A stretch of 64,000 bases of DNA, taken from positions 3,968,001 through 4,032,000 of the forward strand of contig JAHWDD010000006.1 of NCBI GenBank assembly GCA_023897205.1, in the 5' to 3' direction. This stretch comes from Exophiala sp. HKRS030 (Eukaryota; Ascomycota; Eurotiomycetes; Chaetothyriales; Herpotrichiellaceae). The position numbers were made by a program, and so were the translations under genes. Below, in pieces: positions 23,642-35,055 of the stretch (positions are counted from its first letter, which is position 1; each line of letters starts with the position of its first letter). The notes below the pieces were generated by a model. The model saw nothing but the letters and a program-made list of their open reading frames with translations, searched no databases and was not told the origin of the DNA.

Positions 23642-24911
23642 ATGGACGCCCGTCGTCGTCGGCTCTTTCTCCGGTAAAGACGGCACTCCCTCACCCCGAA
23701 AGTTTGTCGGACATGCAGTGCATCAGCTGACGCTTTGAGAGAACAGATGGCTCCAAAGTGACCGTGCCGAATTACTCGTAGACGCACCTCCTGACCGTGA
23801 AGGGGTAGTTCCTATCCCTCGCGACTTCCTCCGACAAAGATCCCGCAGATTTCGCGAACTGCTGGACCGAGCAGATTGGGGTTCGGACTCAGATCAGCTC
23901 CAGCTCGAATCGATCGCTCTCAAGACCATTGAGGACTTCCTAATATGGAGTCACTCCCTAGTGCCACGAATCGATGAGAACGCCTCATTTGAGGATACTG
24001 TCAACCTAGGCATCTTTGCCCTCAAGTATCAGATCCCGGCTTTGAGTAATCAAGTCACTGATCAGATTCGCCAAAATCTTGCCAAGAGTCAATGGCAGCT
24101 CAACGCAGCTATTGTGGACGCCATTTACGCCGCTGCATCCGCAGGCACTCCTCTCCGAGAAGTCGTGCGGGCAGCATTGGGACAATTGCCAAAACCTCTT
24201 GGAGACGAATGGAAACCAACCTTTATCAAACATTCTCATTTAGGATGGGACTATCCCAAAGCGGTGGAGACGGCATGGTCACCAGAGGAGTATCTTGTGG
24301 ACATCTGCCGATTTCATGACCATGAAGATCATGTTACAAAAATTACCCCTGGCCGACAAGGTGAGAAATGCCCACATGCTGAACAAGAATGTTATCCCAT
24401 AGGAGATGAGGATGAAGACCAGGATACTGATGCTGTGCCTGGTCTCCACGAAACTCCTGAACCGACTGAATCAGGATCCACGGTCGTGGCAAATGGTTCA
24501 GAAGCTCCAGATGAGTCAGGAGTGCCTGAAGAATACATTGATGAACCAAAAGATCAGGTAGAGCCTGCAGCGCCAGAAGAGCCAGCCACTGAAGAAGTCC
24601 CTCTTACAGAACCGGAGCGTGAACCCGCAACTGAAGTTGAGATGGACGATAACAGTGTCCGTGTAGAGACAGACTCGGTGGCGGACATGGATGCACGGAC
24701 AGTTTTATCTGAGGAGACAAATGAAGAAGCCAATGGAAGCATCACCGAACTTGTGCTTGATGACGCTGCACCCCCCACGGAGGATGTCTGTTCAGAACCT
24801 GTCAAGTCTTCGGCCATTGAGACAGTGACAGAGACACCGCCACTCGAGGCCGAGAAATTGACGAAAGCACAGAGGAGGAGACTGATGAGGAAGAAGCTCG
24901 GCAAGGCATGA
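23642..24911 (+). CDS. BTB/POZ-like protein with acidic C-terminal region
   Basis: Exon 1 is only 32 nt (23642-23673, MDARRRRLFLR). A 73-nt intron (GTAAAG donor, GCTGAC branch site, AACAG acceptor) leads to exon 2 (23747-24911), for 398 residues in total. An in-frame TGA just upstream of exon 2 makes the splice necessary. Residues about 15-150 look like a divergent BTB/POZ fold: a strand-rich start with LLVDAP, IPRDFLRQRSRRFRELL, then FLIWSHSLVPR and NLGIFALKYQIPALSNQV, the arrangement seen in fungal BTB proteins. Residues about 200-370 are Glu/Pro/Thr-rich and probably disordered. The last 20 residues are basic (KLTKAQRRRLMRKKLGKA). Function is unknown; BTB proteins usually dimerise or act as Cullin-3 adaptors. 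Confidence 0.72.
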
Positions 24912-25676
24912 GATGCTTGAAAACCAAGGCTAGAGCAGCAATTGATATAGGAAGTGAGAAGTTGAAAGCTTGGGCCAAATTGCATGATGGTGAAGGCAAA
25001 AGGATATTGCATTTCTCGAGTACACGTTGTCGGGATCTTGGGTTGATGTGCGTATTTTCAACACTCGTTTGAGTCGTTCAAATGCATTCCGGGTATGGAA
25101 CACGGTCAAATGTACACTCGTTCACGCTGTGTAGTTTATAGTATCGCAAAGGAAAAGAAACAACGGAAGTACAGTACGAAATCGTGTTGGCAACTCACCG
25201 TGAGCATTGTAGACCGCATGTATCTGAGGTGTTGAATAAGTCGAGAGTGGAAAGCATTGCAATATTTGAATTGTGTGTGTTAATTTGTGTCTGGCAGTGG
25301 CAGTGGAAGAAGGAAGTGGCTGAAAAGCTTGGCGTTGAGCCTCAGAGGCGCCGTTTCCCTTTACAGCTTGTACACAATCACCGTTCAAGAGCCTTGCCCT
25401 CGACAGTAAGATGGGAGTAAGGCCTCGGAGACGCTCCTCATTTACACGGCAAAAATCACCTCAACATGTATGCAGCACTGAGTAGACGTCATGACTCATG
25501 ACTCCTTAGGTGTCTCGACTGCCAAAATGGAGAGGCTACCAAGACTCTGGCTGATTGTGGCATGTCGTCATAAGCTGATCACATTCATGATATGCTGGAT
25601 ATCTGTTGAAGGTTCACGTTCCCGGAAGAATGCTCTTGGTAGAAACAACAACACCTCGTCAGCTTACCGGAAAAAA
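24912..25676. other. intergenic
   Basis: This lies between the BTB-like gene and the NTF2-like gene. The reading frame of the next gene is open back to about 25491, but the upstream part is not conserved-looking and is treated as leader. Nothing else was recognised. Confidence 0.45.
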
Positions 25677-26326
25677 ATGACAGAAACGAGACAAGAGCTA
25701 CACGACAAGTTTGAGCCTCACCCGGACCCTGAAGCACTGACTGGGACGGAAGGCAAGAAAATCGACTATGAACCACATCCGGAAAAGTCGATCGAAATCT
25801 CAGCCGAACACGAAGAGATCGTTCGAGCAATAACGGCATTATACTCGGGCAGCGCTAGTGAGAAAGATCTGGCTGTTTACGCAGAGACAGCGGTGTATGA
25901 CGATCCCCTGTCGTTCTGCGACACGAGAACCAAGATCGGAGGTCAATGTAAGTCTGGCAGGGTAGTCACCTCTCGAGCTCTCGAGCTCTCGAGAAACCAC
26001 GTTAACTTGTGAATCCTTCTCACCGTCCAGGGTGGGGACTGCCCAAGATATTCAGCAAGCTCGAGACAAAGAAGACCGAGGTGGTCAAGGATACGCCGAC
26101 AGAGATTGTGTTCAAGCTACGACAAGAGTATACGCCAAAGGTGGTGAAGACTGGCAAGGAAGTTGACTCGTTGGTCTCATTGACGCTCGATGCTGACGGC
26201 AAGGTCAAGTACCATAAGGATATGTGGAATTCCAAGGATTATTCCCACAGTGGGATTGGGAAGTTGATCAAGGATCTGAACGGTGACCATCTGCCCAAAA
26301 TCACCAAACCTCCCGGGACTGAGTGA
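25677..26326 (+). CDS. NTF2-like (SnoaL-type fold) fungal protein
   Basis: Two exons, 25677-25947 and 26031-26326, code 188 residues with the phase preserved (GGQ then WWGLPKIFSKL). The start at 25677 (MTETRQELHDKFEPHPD) is chosen because it lies next to the conserved region; the same frame is open to 25491 and an upstream start cannot be excluded. The core matches the NTF2-like pattern of small fungal proteins: helix EEIVRAITALYSG, then VYAETAVYDDPLSFCDTR, the GLPKIFSKL strand and the KVKYHKDMWN strand. Members form alpha-plus-beta cone folds that can bind small molecules, but no catalytic residues can be assigned. The intron contains a TCTCGAGC tandem. Confidence 0.75.
25971..25993. repeat. 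TCTCGAGC tandem within an intron
   Basis: Three CTCGAG cores repeat every eight bases inside the intron (25948-26030) of the NTF2-like gene. The tract is close to self-complementary, so it could form a small hairpin in the pre-mRNA. Confidence 0.7.
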
Positions 26327-27978
26327 AGAAGGACGTGGTTCCCAGAGTCGAAAGGGGTGAGAATAAATTGGCCTGGATGATGGAGAGTGTCTTGGCTCGA
26401 CAGGTCTGCTTTTGTTAAGCTCACAGGACATAGATGTTGTGTCGTTTGTGGGAAAGATTATACGGTATGTAGCTCGGTATAAGAGTACCTGAACTGTCAA
26501 GGCGTCGGGTACGGTGAGCCTAAACTTTGCTGCCAAAGTGAATGCCATGAGTTCATGCATGCCAAGTTGTCATGCTCCAAACCCTGATCCTGAATAGAAA
26601 TAAGGCACGAGCTGGTTAGGAAATGCACATGCTACCGTAGTTGGTACTTGCAGAGGCTGACGATTAACCGGCATATTAGCACGCCTATTAGGTAGCTAGG
26701 TGGGGAGCGTTAGGGGACAGATCCTAGCCACGGAGCACGCAGTTAAACAGGTATTTTATTGTTTTAGTGGGTACCTAGTTAGGCTTGAAAGCTTTGCCTG
26801 CCTAGGCATGCCTAATCGGTGGGAATCTAAATACTAAGCGCACAGTCAGCTCCCGAGTGGATCCATTCAAGCAACAAATTCCCTTAGCCTGCCAAAAAAA
26901 CAAGCTCCTGCAGGCTGGCACCAATGGTCTGGGCGGCGGAATGCCATCGCTTATTTAACTATTCCGCAGCTCTGTAGCCTGGAGGTAGCACATGCACGGA
27001 GCCCTTTAGGTAGGCACCCGGTAGTCCTTGGCCAGCCCCAAGCCTAAAGGTCCACCCGGATCACTGATCTGAAGGATCTCCTACTCCGTAGACAAGCTCC
27101 TAGGCTCCCGTGGCTCCTCAGGTCCTCGGGGATTTTGACTTCCGGTTGGACTCGTAACTTTGACATTCGTGACCACTGGCCATTCACAGGGTCGCTGGCA
27201 GGTTGAGACGCACATGAGTCTCGAAGCTTGAGGCTTTTTAGGCTGTACGGCGGGAGTAACGTTTCGAGATTGGCATTCCACGAGTAACGGTGATGAGTCC
27301 CACCCAACACCCCAAACCCAACTGGGAACACCCTTCCTTAGCATGCAGTGCCCGCATACCAGGGCACGCATGGGCATGGCCCAGGGTCCTTAGGCCATCG
27401 GTACTACTCGGTAGGTATGCTCCATGCCCTGTGCTGAGTGCTCACAGCTCGCAGCTCACATTTCTACCGGCTACCCACAAAACCACCAAAGAATGATCGG
27501 CGTCATGCTCCGCCTCCCTTGACGACTTACTGAGTACACATTCAAGGTCATTAACTCATCCGAATCTCCTTACCACCACCTCTCACCATCTGTGGCATCT
27601 GCGGTCCACGTAAGTTGCTGCCAGCTTGTGGGATCCCTCCCTTCACCGTCCTTGTCCTTCGTCGTCAATGATTCGACAAGTCATCCAACTTGATTCGTGG
27701 TAACAACTTCAGCACCAGTTCGCCCTTTCCCCTCCAAAAAACTTCACCATGTTTTTGTCTGCTCTCTACCAATCCCTCATCTTCATCGGTACCACGAGTC
27801 CTCGCTTATGGACAATATTCACCTAACACCATGACCCGACTTTCCTCCTTTCCCTAGGGTTTCTCTCCTTTTCTCTCAACCTATCTTTATCCTATTTGTA
27901 CAACACCTTAATCACTTCGATCTCCCCGACGCTTTTCCGGGCTCTCACAACATCATCCATAAACGCTGTGCAGGAAAC
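26327..27978. other. intergenic, 1.65 kb, promoter side of the TRK gene
   Basis: A TACTCCGTA copy lies at 27082-27090. From about 27540 to 27975 the plus strand is C/T-rich, as in other leaders here. The stretch 26650-26830 has clustered CCTAGG/TAGGCA-like short words. No gene was recognised. Confidence 0.5.
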
Positions 27979-30724
27979 ATGGCCCTACCATACTGGACGC
28001 TGGAAGTCTGGGATTTCCTCAAGAGAAATGTCATCCCCGACTTATTTGTGAAGAGAAAGCTCAATTTCATTACCATACATTATCTCTACATGATTGGCAT
28101 GTCCCTACTCTTGTCCGTCATCATCTACGGCATGCGAGACATCACCTACATCGACGCCTTGTTCTTCGCTTCGGGAGCCTGCACTCAGTCAGGCTTGAAT
28201 ACGGTCGATGTGAATAATATCAAAACTGGTCAACAAGTGGTACTCTATCTAGGAGCCATGCTCTGTAACCCTATCGTCGTACACTCAGTCGTTGTCTTTG
28301 TCAGACTCTACTGGTTTGAGCGAAGATTCAAGGACGTCGTATTAGAGGCCCGCAAGCTGCGCCGCACGAGATCCAAAACCCGAACCAATACATTCAAAGA
28401 CGATCCCGAGAATCCCAGTCCTGCACTGGGTATTCGTGGAAGGGTGATACAACTTCTTCCGCACACGGGCCGCCGCACGGGTCGCAATGAACAATCTCAA
28501 CCGAGAGAAAAACCGGGGATCTGCCTCGATCCAATGGCAAAGCTGTGGCATCGTCCACTGATTCCCAACGAGAAAAAGACAGTATGGACGAAGCCCTTAA
28601 GCCAACACTGCCACAAGATGATCACGTTCAATTCCAGACATCCCGCTCCACCGAAGATGTCCGTCTGCCGGAACAGCGCACGCCTGACCAGCACATTCGA
28701 TTTTTGGAAAATCAAAGAAACCCCAATGACACCACCACTCTGAGGATTCCGAGTCCTCGCGAGTTCGAGCGTGGCAGCAGACCAGAACATTTAATGGGCC
28801 TTGACAATCATCTCCTTCGACAGGTGACCAGTGAACCAGAACTTCCAACCTCAACTGACAAGCGAAGTATTGAGTTACAACCAAGAATCGAGGGGCCCCA
28901 ACACATATTACCATCGATGAGCCACGACCTCTACGTGATCGAACAGATCGAGTGACTACCTTTCCCAGACTCAACACCAAGCATTCGACCCAGCAACATT
29001 CTCATGATCCACATGGCCCTGGACCCTTTGCACCACGACCTCGTGCTCAGACCTCACGTTCTCTCCTGCGAAGCAATACTGCTCGGACCATGGAACCGGC
29101 ACCGTACCTAAGTTGGCAGCCCACCATAGGCCGTAATTCTTTCTTTTTCGACCTGACCGAAGAACAGAGGGAGGAACTTGGCGGCATTGAATACCGATCG
29201 TTGAAGTTGTTGGCCAAGATTCTGGTCGGATATTTCTTCCTCTTCCATTTGTTCGGTGTCATCTGCCTGGTGCCTTGGATCCTACATAGCGGAACTTATG
29301 GCCAAGTAGTGGACTCGGTATCACAGAATCGAGTGTGGTGGGGTTTCTTCACCAGTGCATCCGCACTCAACGATCTAGGGTTTACATTGACGCCGGATTC
29401 GATGATTTCCTTCCAGCGAGCCGTCTGGCCATTACTTCTCATGACCTATTTGATCATCATTGGCAACACTGGCTTCCCGTGCATGCTACGCGCGGTCATA
29501 TGGATCATGTCAAAGCTATGGCCTCAGGATTCTCCCACATACGAAGAATTACGGTTTCTCCTCGACCATCCACGTCGATGCTTCACATTGTTATTTCCTG
29601 GACCCGCCACCTGGGTCCTTTTTGGCATTTTGATCCTTCTCAATGGCGTCGATCTCATCTTCTTCATTATTCTCGATCTCAACGATCCCACCGTCACCCA
29701 GCTACCTGGCGGAATTCGATTCCTCGATGGCCTCTTCCAAGCCGCAGCTACTCGGACGGCCGGGTTTGCCGTCGTCAACCTCGCCGAACTGCACCCTGCG
29801 ATTCAAGTCAGTTATCTCATCATGATGTACATCTCTGTCTTCCCCATCGCCATTTCTATGAGAAGAACGAATGTGTATGAAGAAAAGAGTCTTGGCATCT
29901 ACAGCAATCCGGCAGAGGAGGGTGAGGATGAGAAGGAAGCCAGCTACGTGGGAGCTCATTTACGACGACAACTCAGTTTTGACTTGTGGTACGTCTTTCT
30001 GGGCTTGTTCATCATTGCAATCGTCGAAGGTGGCCGGCTAGAGAACACGAACGAGTATGCCTTCACCTTGTTCTCCGTCCTCTTCGAGATTGTCTCGGCT
30101 TATGGAACTGTTGGGCTTTCCCTTGGCTATCCAGGGACCAACGCATCCTTTTCCGCGCAGTTTCGCACGTTGTCGAAATTGGTCATGATTGCTATGCAAA
30201 TTCGAGGACGACACCGTGGGCTTCCGTATGAGGTCGATCGCGCAATCTTGCTTCCGTCAGAGAGCCTACAGGCCAAAGAGGCCAAGGAAGGCGAACGTAT
30301 AGTGATGCGACGTCGCAGATCCTCTGCCGGTCAATCCATGCTATCAGCGGTTGATGGACACATCGACGGACGCAATTTCCGTCCAGAGACCGGCCTAGCA
30401 TCGGGAGTCAATGGAGGTGATGGCGACATTCATAATCGATTCCTGCGAACTCGTACCAATACCAATTCCAATCGTGGCGAAGGGGCAGTAGTGGTGCCGA
30501 CCAACAACAGCACGTTCCACACCACAATCGCAGTCATTCCGGCCAGCATGGGCTGGGAAGCGCGATGTACAAGCTCTCAAATCAAATCGATTCGATTCGA
30601 GAGGAGAAAAATCGCGAGTGATGACCAGTCTGGCAGGAAAAGCACACATGAACTCACTGGGAATGCCTTATTGTTTGATTCGCCGGCGCCGTACCAAGTC
30701 GGCCACTTGTCACAGATTTTTTAG
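27979..30724 (+). CDS. TRK-family high-affinity potassium transporter (two probable frameshifts in the reported sequence)
   Basis: It imports K+ across the plasma membrane. The N-terminal helical pair and first P-loop (TQSGLNTVD) are encoded at 27979-28440. A long hydrophilic loop follows (about 28360-29090), including the conserved QHIRFLENQRNP and YLSWQPTIGRNS blocks. The other P-loops are SALNDLGFTL, ATRTAGFAVV and SAYGTVGLSL, each with its filter glycine, and the GRHRGLPYEVDRAILLP tail is typical. The frame changes twice, at a GGGG run (28515-28518) and a GGGGCCCC run (28892-28899). One added base at each gives an uninterrupted 915-residue protein. Two 62-nt introns (28444-28505 and 28824-28885) would also work, but their donors (GTGATA, GTGACC) and acceptors (GAG, AAG) are poor and they would remove conserved-looking sequence. 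Single-base errors are therefore favoured. Confidence 0.9.
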
Positions 30725-31287
30725 CGATGGCCCAGCAGGTTACTCCGTTTAATGGGTGCATGGGAGCATGGCATAAATAGATGTACAGTGACTTCTTTTT
30801 GCAATTCAGATGAAGCACAAGCACAAAGCAGGCGATGCGAAATAGCATCAAAATGAATTCTATCCCCAATTTGAGAAAACGATCGTTTTGATAGATATAA
30901 GCTTGGACATTCTACGGGTACCAGGTGTAGCAATAATCGAGAACTGGATAGCATGACACGGCTGGCTGTATCATGTAGCCAAGGTAAGCGTTGTGGTGGG
31001 TTTCTTGGGTAGTTGTCAGAATTTGCTTATCTGTTTGTTTCAGTGTCGACCAAGAATATTTAAGCACCAGTCTACTGCCTGGCACTCCCTGGGCAGTGGG
31101 TGGACGGACGCTGGGCACATTCAACGTCGCCGTTAAAAAATGCAGATTGGCAACATTTCCAAAAGTCCAAACTCGGAGCAAGCACCGCGGACAAAAGAGT
31201 GTGACATGGCCAGAGGAGCTAGTGGTTCAGGATTTGTTGGTGATTTCAATGTTTCTGCTGCGCCTCAAGCTAGTCAGGACTCAGGAG

Positions 31288-31321
<34 letters not shown>

Positions 31322-32243
31322 TTCGGCCTTTGTACAGTAGTAGCCTTCGGAACACTTGTGCCAGGTACCCAGGTTCCAGTCTATTGTACCTCTGGGCGTG
31401 AACTAGTAGGAGCTCAGAGGCTTCCTGATGCCTAAGGGTTGGAGAAGGTCCTTAGGAGCCCCCTGAAAAACCTATACCCGAGCAGCTGATCCTTCACGAA
31501 TCATGTGTCTTTGTTAGATGCTCTAGCGAATCCTAAAAGTGGTCGAGGTGTTACCCGCCCCATCAATTACGGTTGTATTTGAGATGCTGATTGGTGATAT
31601 TTCAGTTTACAGTTGCTAATAGGGTGGCATTAGCCAATCACCAGATCCAAGCCTGTGGTGCTTGAGATGCGCACTGCCTTTTGCCCTTTCCCAATGCTCC
31701 AGTGGCTCCCTTACCTGTTCCTGCCAGGTTCCTGCCTCGCAAAATCTGCCTCATTGCCGCTTCACTTACCCTCCTCGTGCCTCCTCATGCCTCCTCCGCG
31801 TTTGACAATCTCTTTCTGCTCCCAGACATTGTCGTCGTCATCTGCCAGTCCAACCATCGACACCCTCTCACCTTCTTTTCTCCAGTTCACTCGCTCATCT
31901 CTTATCATATCTTACACCTTGAATTGAATCGATTCATCTCTCACCCTCGTTTTCGAAATATCTGGAGTCTCGATAATTCTAAACGACCAAGTCGACCAGC
32001 TTTTTCGCACTAACCCCTGTCACTCGCTTCTTCCATTCTGACGCGCCCCTCTTCAAACCTCAAACACTTTCCGGCTGCATCACATCCGCTTGGGATCTCG
32101 AGGCTTGTTGACCCTATCTTCCAGTCTTGGTAACTTATCTGGATTCCTCGACCCAACGGTACACGTTGTCGTTCCAAAATCATCTTCGACGCGCCTCGCC
32201 GCCTCCTCAACCTCTCGGTATATGACCACTTGAGCTTGACAAC
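30725..32243. other. intergenic, 1.5 kb
   Basis: This contains a GGCT microsatellite (31288-31321) and, from about 31680 to 32240, a C/T-rich leader in front of the GH76 gene. No gene was recognised. Confidence 0.5.
31288..31321. repeat. GGCT microsatellite
   Basis: About eight and a half head-to-tail copies of GGCT lie in intergenic DNA. A shorter array of the same unit lies at 34186-34205. Confidence 0.9.
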
Positions 32244-33688
32244 ATGATGTTGCGGACATCAATACTTCTCGCGCCGCTGGCCGGCCTCCTGTCTCTCACT
32301 TCTGCCCTCGATCTCGATATCACCAGTGCCGATTCGGTTCATTCAACGGCATCGACCCTCGCTTATGATATGATGACCTACTATTCAGGCAATCAGTCTG
32401 GCAAAGTGCCTGGACTGCTCCCTGGACCTTGCCAGGATGTTGCGTGTTACTACTGGTGGGAAGCCGGTGCCATGTTTGGCTCTTTGATCAATTATTGGGA
32501 ATATACCAAGGATGACAGCTACAATCCCACCGTCATCCAGGCCCTGCAATTCCAGATTGGCCCCGACGAGAATTACAACCCCCCTAACCAGAGTAAGAAC
32601 ATGGGTGTGGATGATCAAGATTTCTGGGCCTTTGCAGCCATGGACGCAGCTGAGGCAGGTTTGCCTGATGTGGGTGGTGACACCCCTTCGTGGCTGGCTC
32701 TTGCTCAAGCCGTCTACAACTTTCAATCTCAGCTTTGGGACGACGCAACCTGTGGTGGTGGCATGAGATGGCAGGTCTACTCGTTCAACGCCGGTTACAA
32801 TCTGAAGAATACCATTTCCAACGGAGGAAACTTTCAACTTGCGGCACGCTTGGCCCGATACACGGGTAATCAGACCTACGCCGATTGGGCTATCAAGATG
32901 TGGGATTGGATTGAAGCCAGCCCTCTTTTCCTCCGACAGGACGGAGTCCTTTACATTTGGGACAACACAAATGCCGACAACAACTGCACAGATGTGGAAC
33001 ACTTTGCGTGGAGTTATAACTACGGAACGATGTTGATGGGAGCCGCCAATATGTACAACTTTACTGGTGGAGCTGAACCCTGGGCCAGCCGTGTACAGGA
33101 GATTCTTGATGGAGCATTCTATTTGTTCTTCCCGTCAGACTATGGCAGCAACATCATGAGTGAATTCCAATGTGAGCCGACGAGCATCTGCAACAACGAT
33201 CAAAGCAGTTTCAAGGCCTATTTGGCAAGGTGGTTGGCAGTCACCAGCGTCCTGGTGCCATCTACAAGAGACCAGATTGTTCCCAAGCTCCAGGCTAGTG
33301 CCCAAGCGGCGGTGAAGCAGTGCATTGGTGGGGACAATGGACGAAAGTGCGGACGGCAGTGGTATTCTACAACATGGGATGGTAGTCAAGGTGTTGGACA
33401 ACAGGTATGATTCCTCCTAACGACACGTTTCTCTGCAGATGGACTGACAATGATGTAGATGGCCGCCCTCGCCGTGGTCGGAGCAACCCGAATGAGTGCC
33501 GACATTGCCCCAAGAGTGCCGCCACTGGTGGCACTTCAGAAAGTGATCCGGACGCTGGAAACGATGCCACGACTGCGCCTGAGATCAAGTTTTCGACAAT
33601 CACCACGGGCGACAAAGCTGGTGCCGCTATCCTCACAATCTTGATTGTGGTTTCAGTTGTGGGCGGAGGCATTTGGCTTATGTTATAA
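32244..33688 (+). CDS. GH76 mannosidase/transglycosidase, Dfg5/Dcw1 type, GPI-anchored (one probable frameshift)
   Basis: This family is thought to move GPI-anchored mannoproteins from the plasma membrane to the cell-wall glucan. Residues 1-21 are a signal peptide (MMLRTSILLAPLAGLLSLTSA). The GH76 domain runs from about 25 to 390, with the catalytic Asp pair in NMGVDDQDFWAF (D123, D124), YYWWEAGAMFG and the CGGGMRWQ segment. Exon 1 is 32244-33404, the intron 33405-33458, and exon 2 33459-33688, starting MAALAVV as in homologues. The frame then slips at the CCCC run 33508-33511. One added C joins it to the frame that encodes TGGTSESDPDAG and ends in a hydrophobic GPI-attachment signal (AAILTILIVVSVVGGGIW), giving 463 residues. 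A 41-nt intron (33474-33514) is a less likely alternative. Confidence 0.9.
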
Positions 33689-34185
33689 AATGCGTGTGGG
33701 ATGAGTTTCTATAATTTCGACATTTGTTGCATGATGAACATGTTTTGAACATGTACATGACAGTAAAGGTACCACACAACCTAGGTTGGTTTTTGAAAAA
33801 GGCATGACTCAGCATGGCATGGCATGGCCTGGCGTAGTATTCATATCGCAGCCGACATTTTGGCATGATAACCCAATCCATGGAAAGGGTTGATTGATAC
33901 ACATGAGCTATTTGCATTTGGTGTTCAGGTCTCTCAGATAGTGACATTTGCTTTTATTTATCGAGATTAAAGGCAGGCAAGGAGATTGATAAAATTTATA
34001 CCCACATATCATCAGCATGAGGCTACAAGAGCGTACCACAGTCGGCAGAATCTGACATAGACGTCCATCGCCTAGACCGGGAGTCGACGAGTTGTCCTGA
34101 TATTTCTAAGTCTCGGTGAAGAATACAGACTCGATCCAGATACACTGCCATCTCTTGGGGATGGCATAGGTGGCATGGATGCGAT

Positions 34186-34205
34186 GCTGGCTGGCTGGCT
34201 GGCTG
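34186..34205. repeat. GCTG microsatellite
   Basis: Five head-to-tail GCTG copies, the same unit as the longer array at 31288-31321. Confidence 0.85.
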
Positions 34206-34290
34206 GTCCTGGAAATGCAGAACCTCCACAGTCGGAAAGTGATTCTGGACTGTTCCGATCGAATTATCCCTGGATGCCTAAGGCCTACGT

Positions 34291-34317
34291 AGTTACAGTA
34301 ACTTAGGTACTGTAACT
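34291..34317. repeat. perfect 10-bp inverted repeat with 7-nt loop
   Basis: AGTTACAGTA at 34291-34300 is the exact reverse complement of TACTGTAACT at 34308-34317. It lies between convergent flanks with no gene. It could be a terminator-like hairpin, a protein-binding palindrome or chance. Confidence 0.8.
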
Positions 34318-35055
34318 AGAAGATCCCGTCAAGTCCAGGTGCCACGGGTGCCTGAAGCCCCCGTGAGCCCCCACACTCTCTAATAATTTCCTCAGCCACA
34401 GCCTAGGCGACTTGCTTGGGCGGTGGCATTAGCTGGGGGCCGTAGGGGGACAAGTTCACTGAAGTTCAGTACTCCTGACTAACTAACCCATGTACGAAGT
34501 AGGCTCCGCCCGAGGGGCTTGTTCATTCAAAGTTCAGAGGCTTAGGCTATCTTTCATTCGCTGTGAAATCATCTTTGTTGGTTCCCACAGGCACTCTCAC
34601 TGGAGCTGGACGCTGGGAGTGCACTGGAACTACGGAGGAAGAACGGAGCACTTACTGGTTAATCTTGGAGGGTCACCCGTTTTCGGTTATCATCAACAAA
34701 GTAAACGTAACGTTGCTCTTCGTCAATCTGTCTTCAATCAGTTGTGGTTTGTCTTCATCTACGAGTTTATGACATATTCTTGTCCAATTAGATGCGTCAT
34801 GAATCACGAAACGAAACGTGATCAAGAATGAACGGAGTTTTGTTTTCAAGCCTTGGATCTATGACCTTGTGATATTTACTACGAGTGGAATCTGATCTTT
34901 ACGGTTGATCACTCACCGCCAACACCAAACCCACACCTATCATCTCTGTGGCTCCAGACTCCTGTCAGACTGTTCCACGTTCACTCAGATGGTCCGAACG
35001 TCATCTGTCACCTACCAACCACGACTTTGATGGGGTTTGCAGCACAGTCACAAGC

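Larger units (their letters stand above)
33689..35055. other. intergenic, 1.4 kb
   Basis: This holds a GGCATGGCAT tract near 33814-33830, a GCTG microsatellite (34186-34205) and a perfect 10-bp inverted repeat (34291-34317). The DUF4048 reading frame is open upstream to 34948 but has no ATG there before 35056. No other gene was recognised. Confidence 0.5.

Noticed and set aside
33474..33514. 41-nt intron in the GH76 gene
   Set aside because: It is shorter than any other intron here, with a weak GTGGTC donor; a missing C in CCCC explains the frame better.
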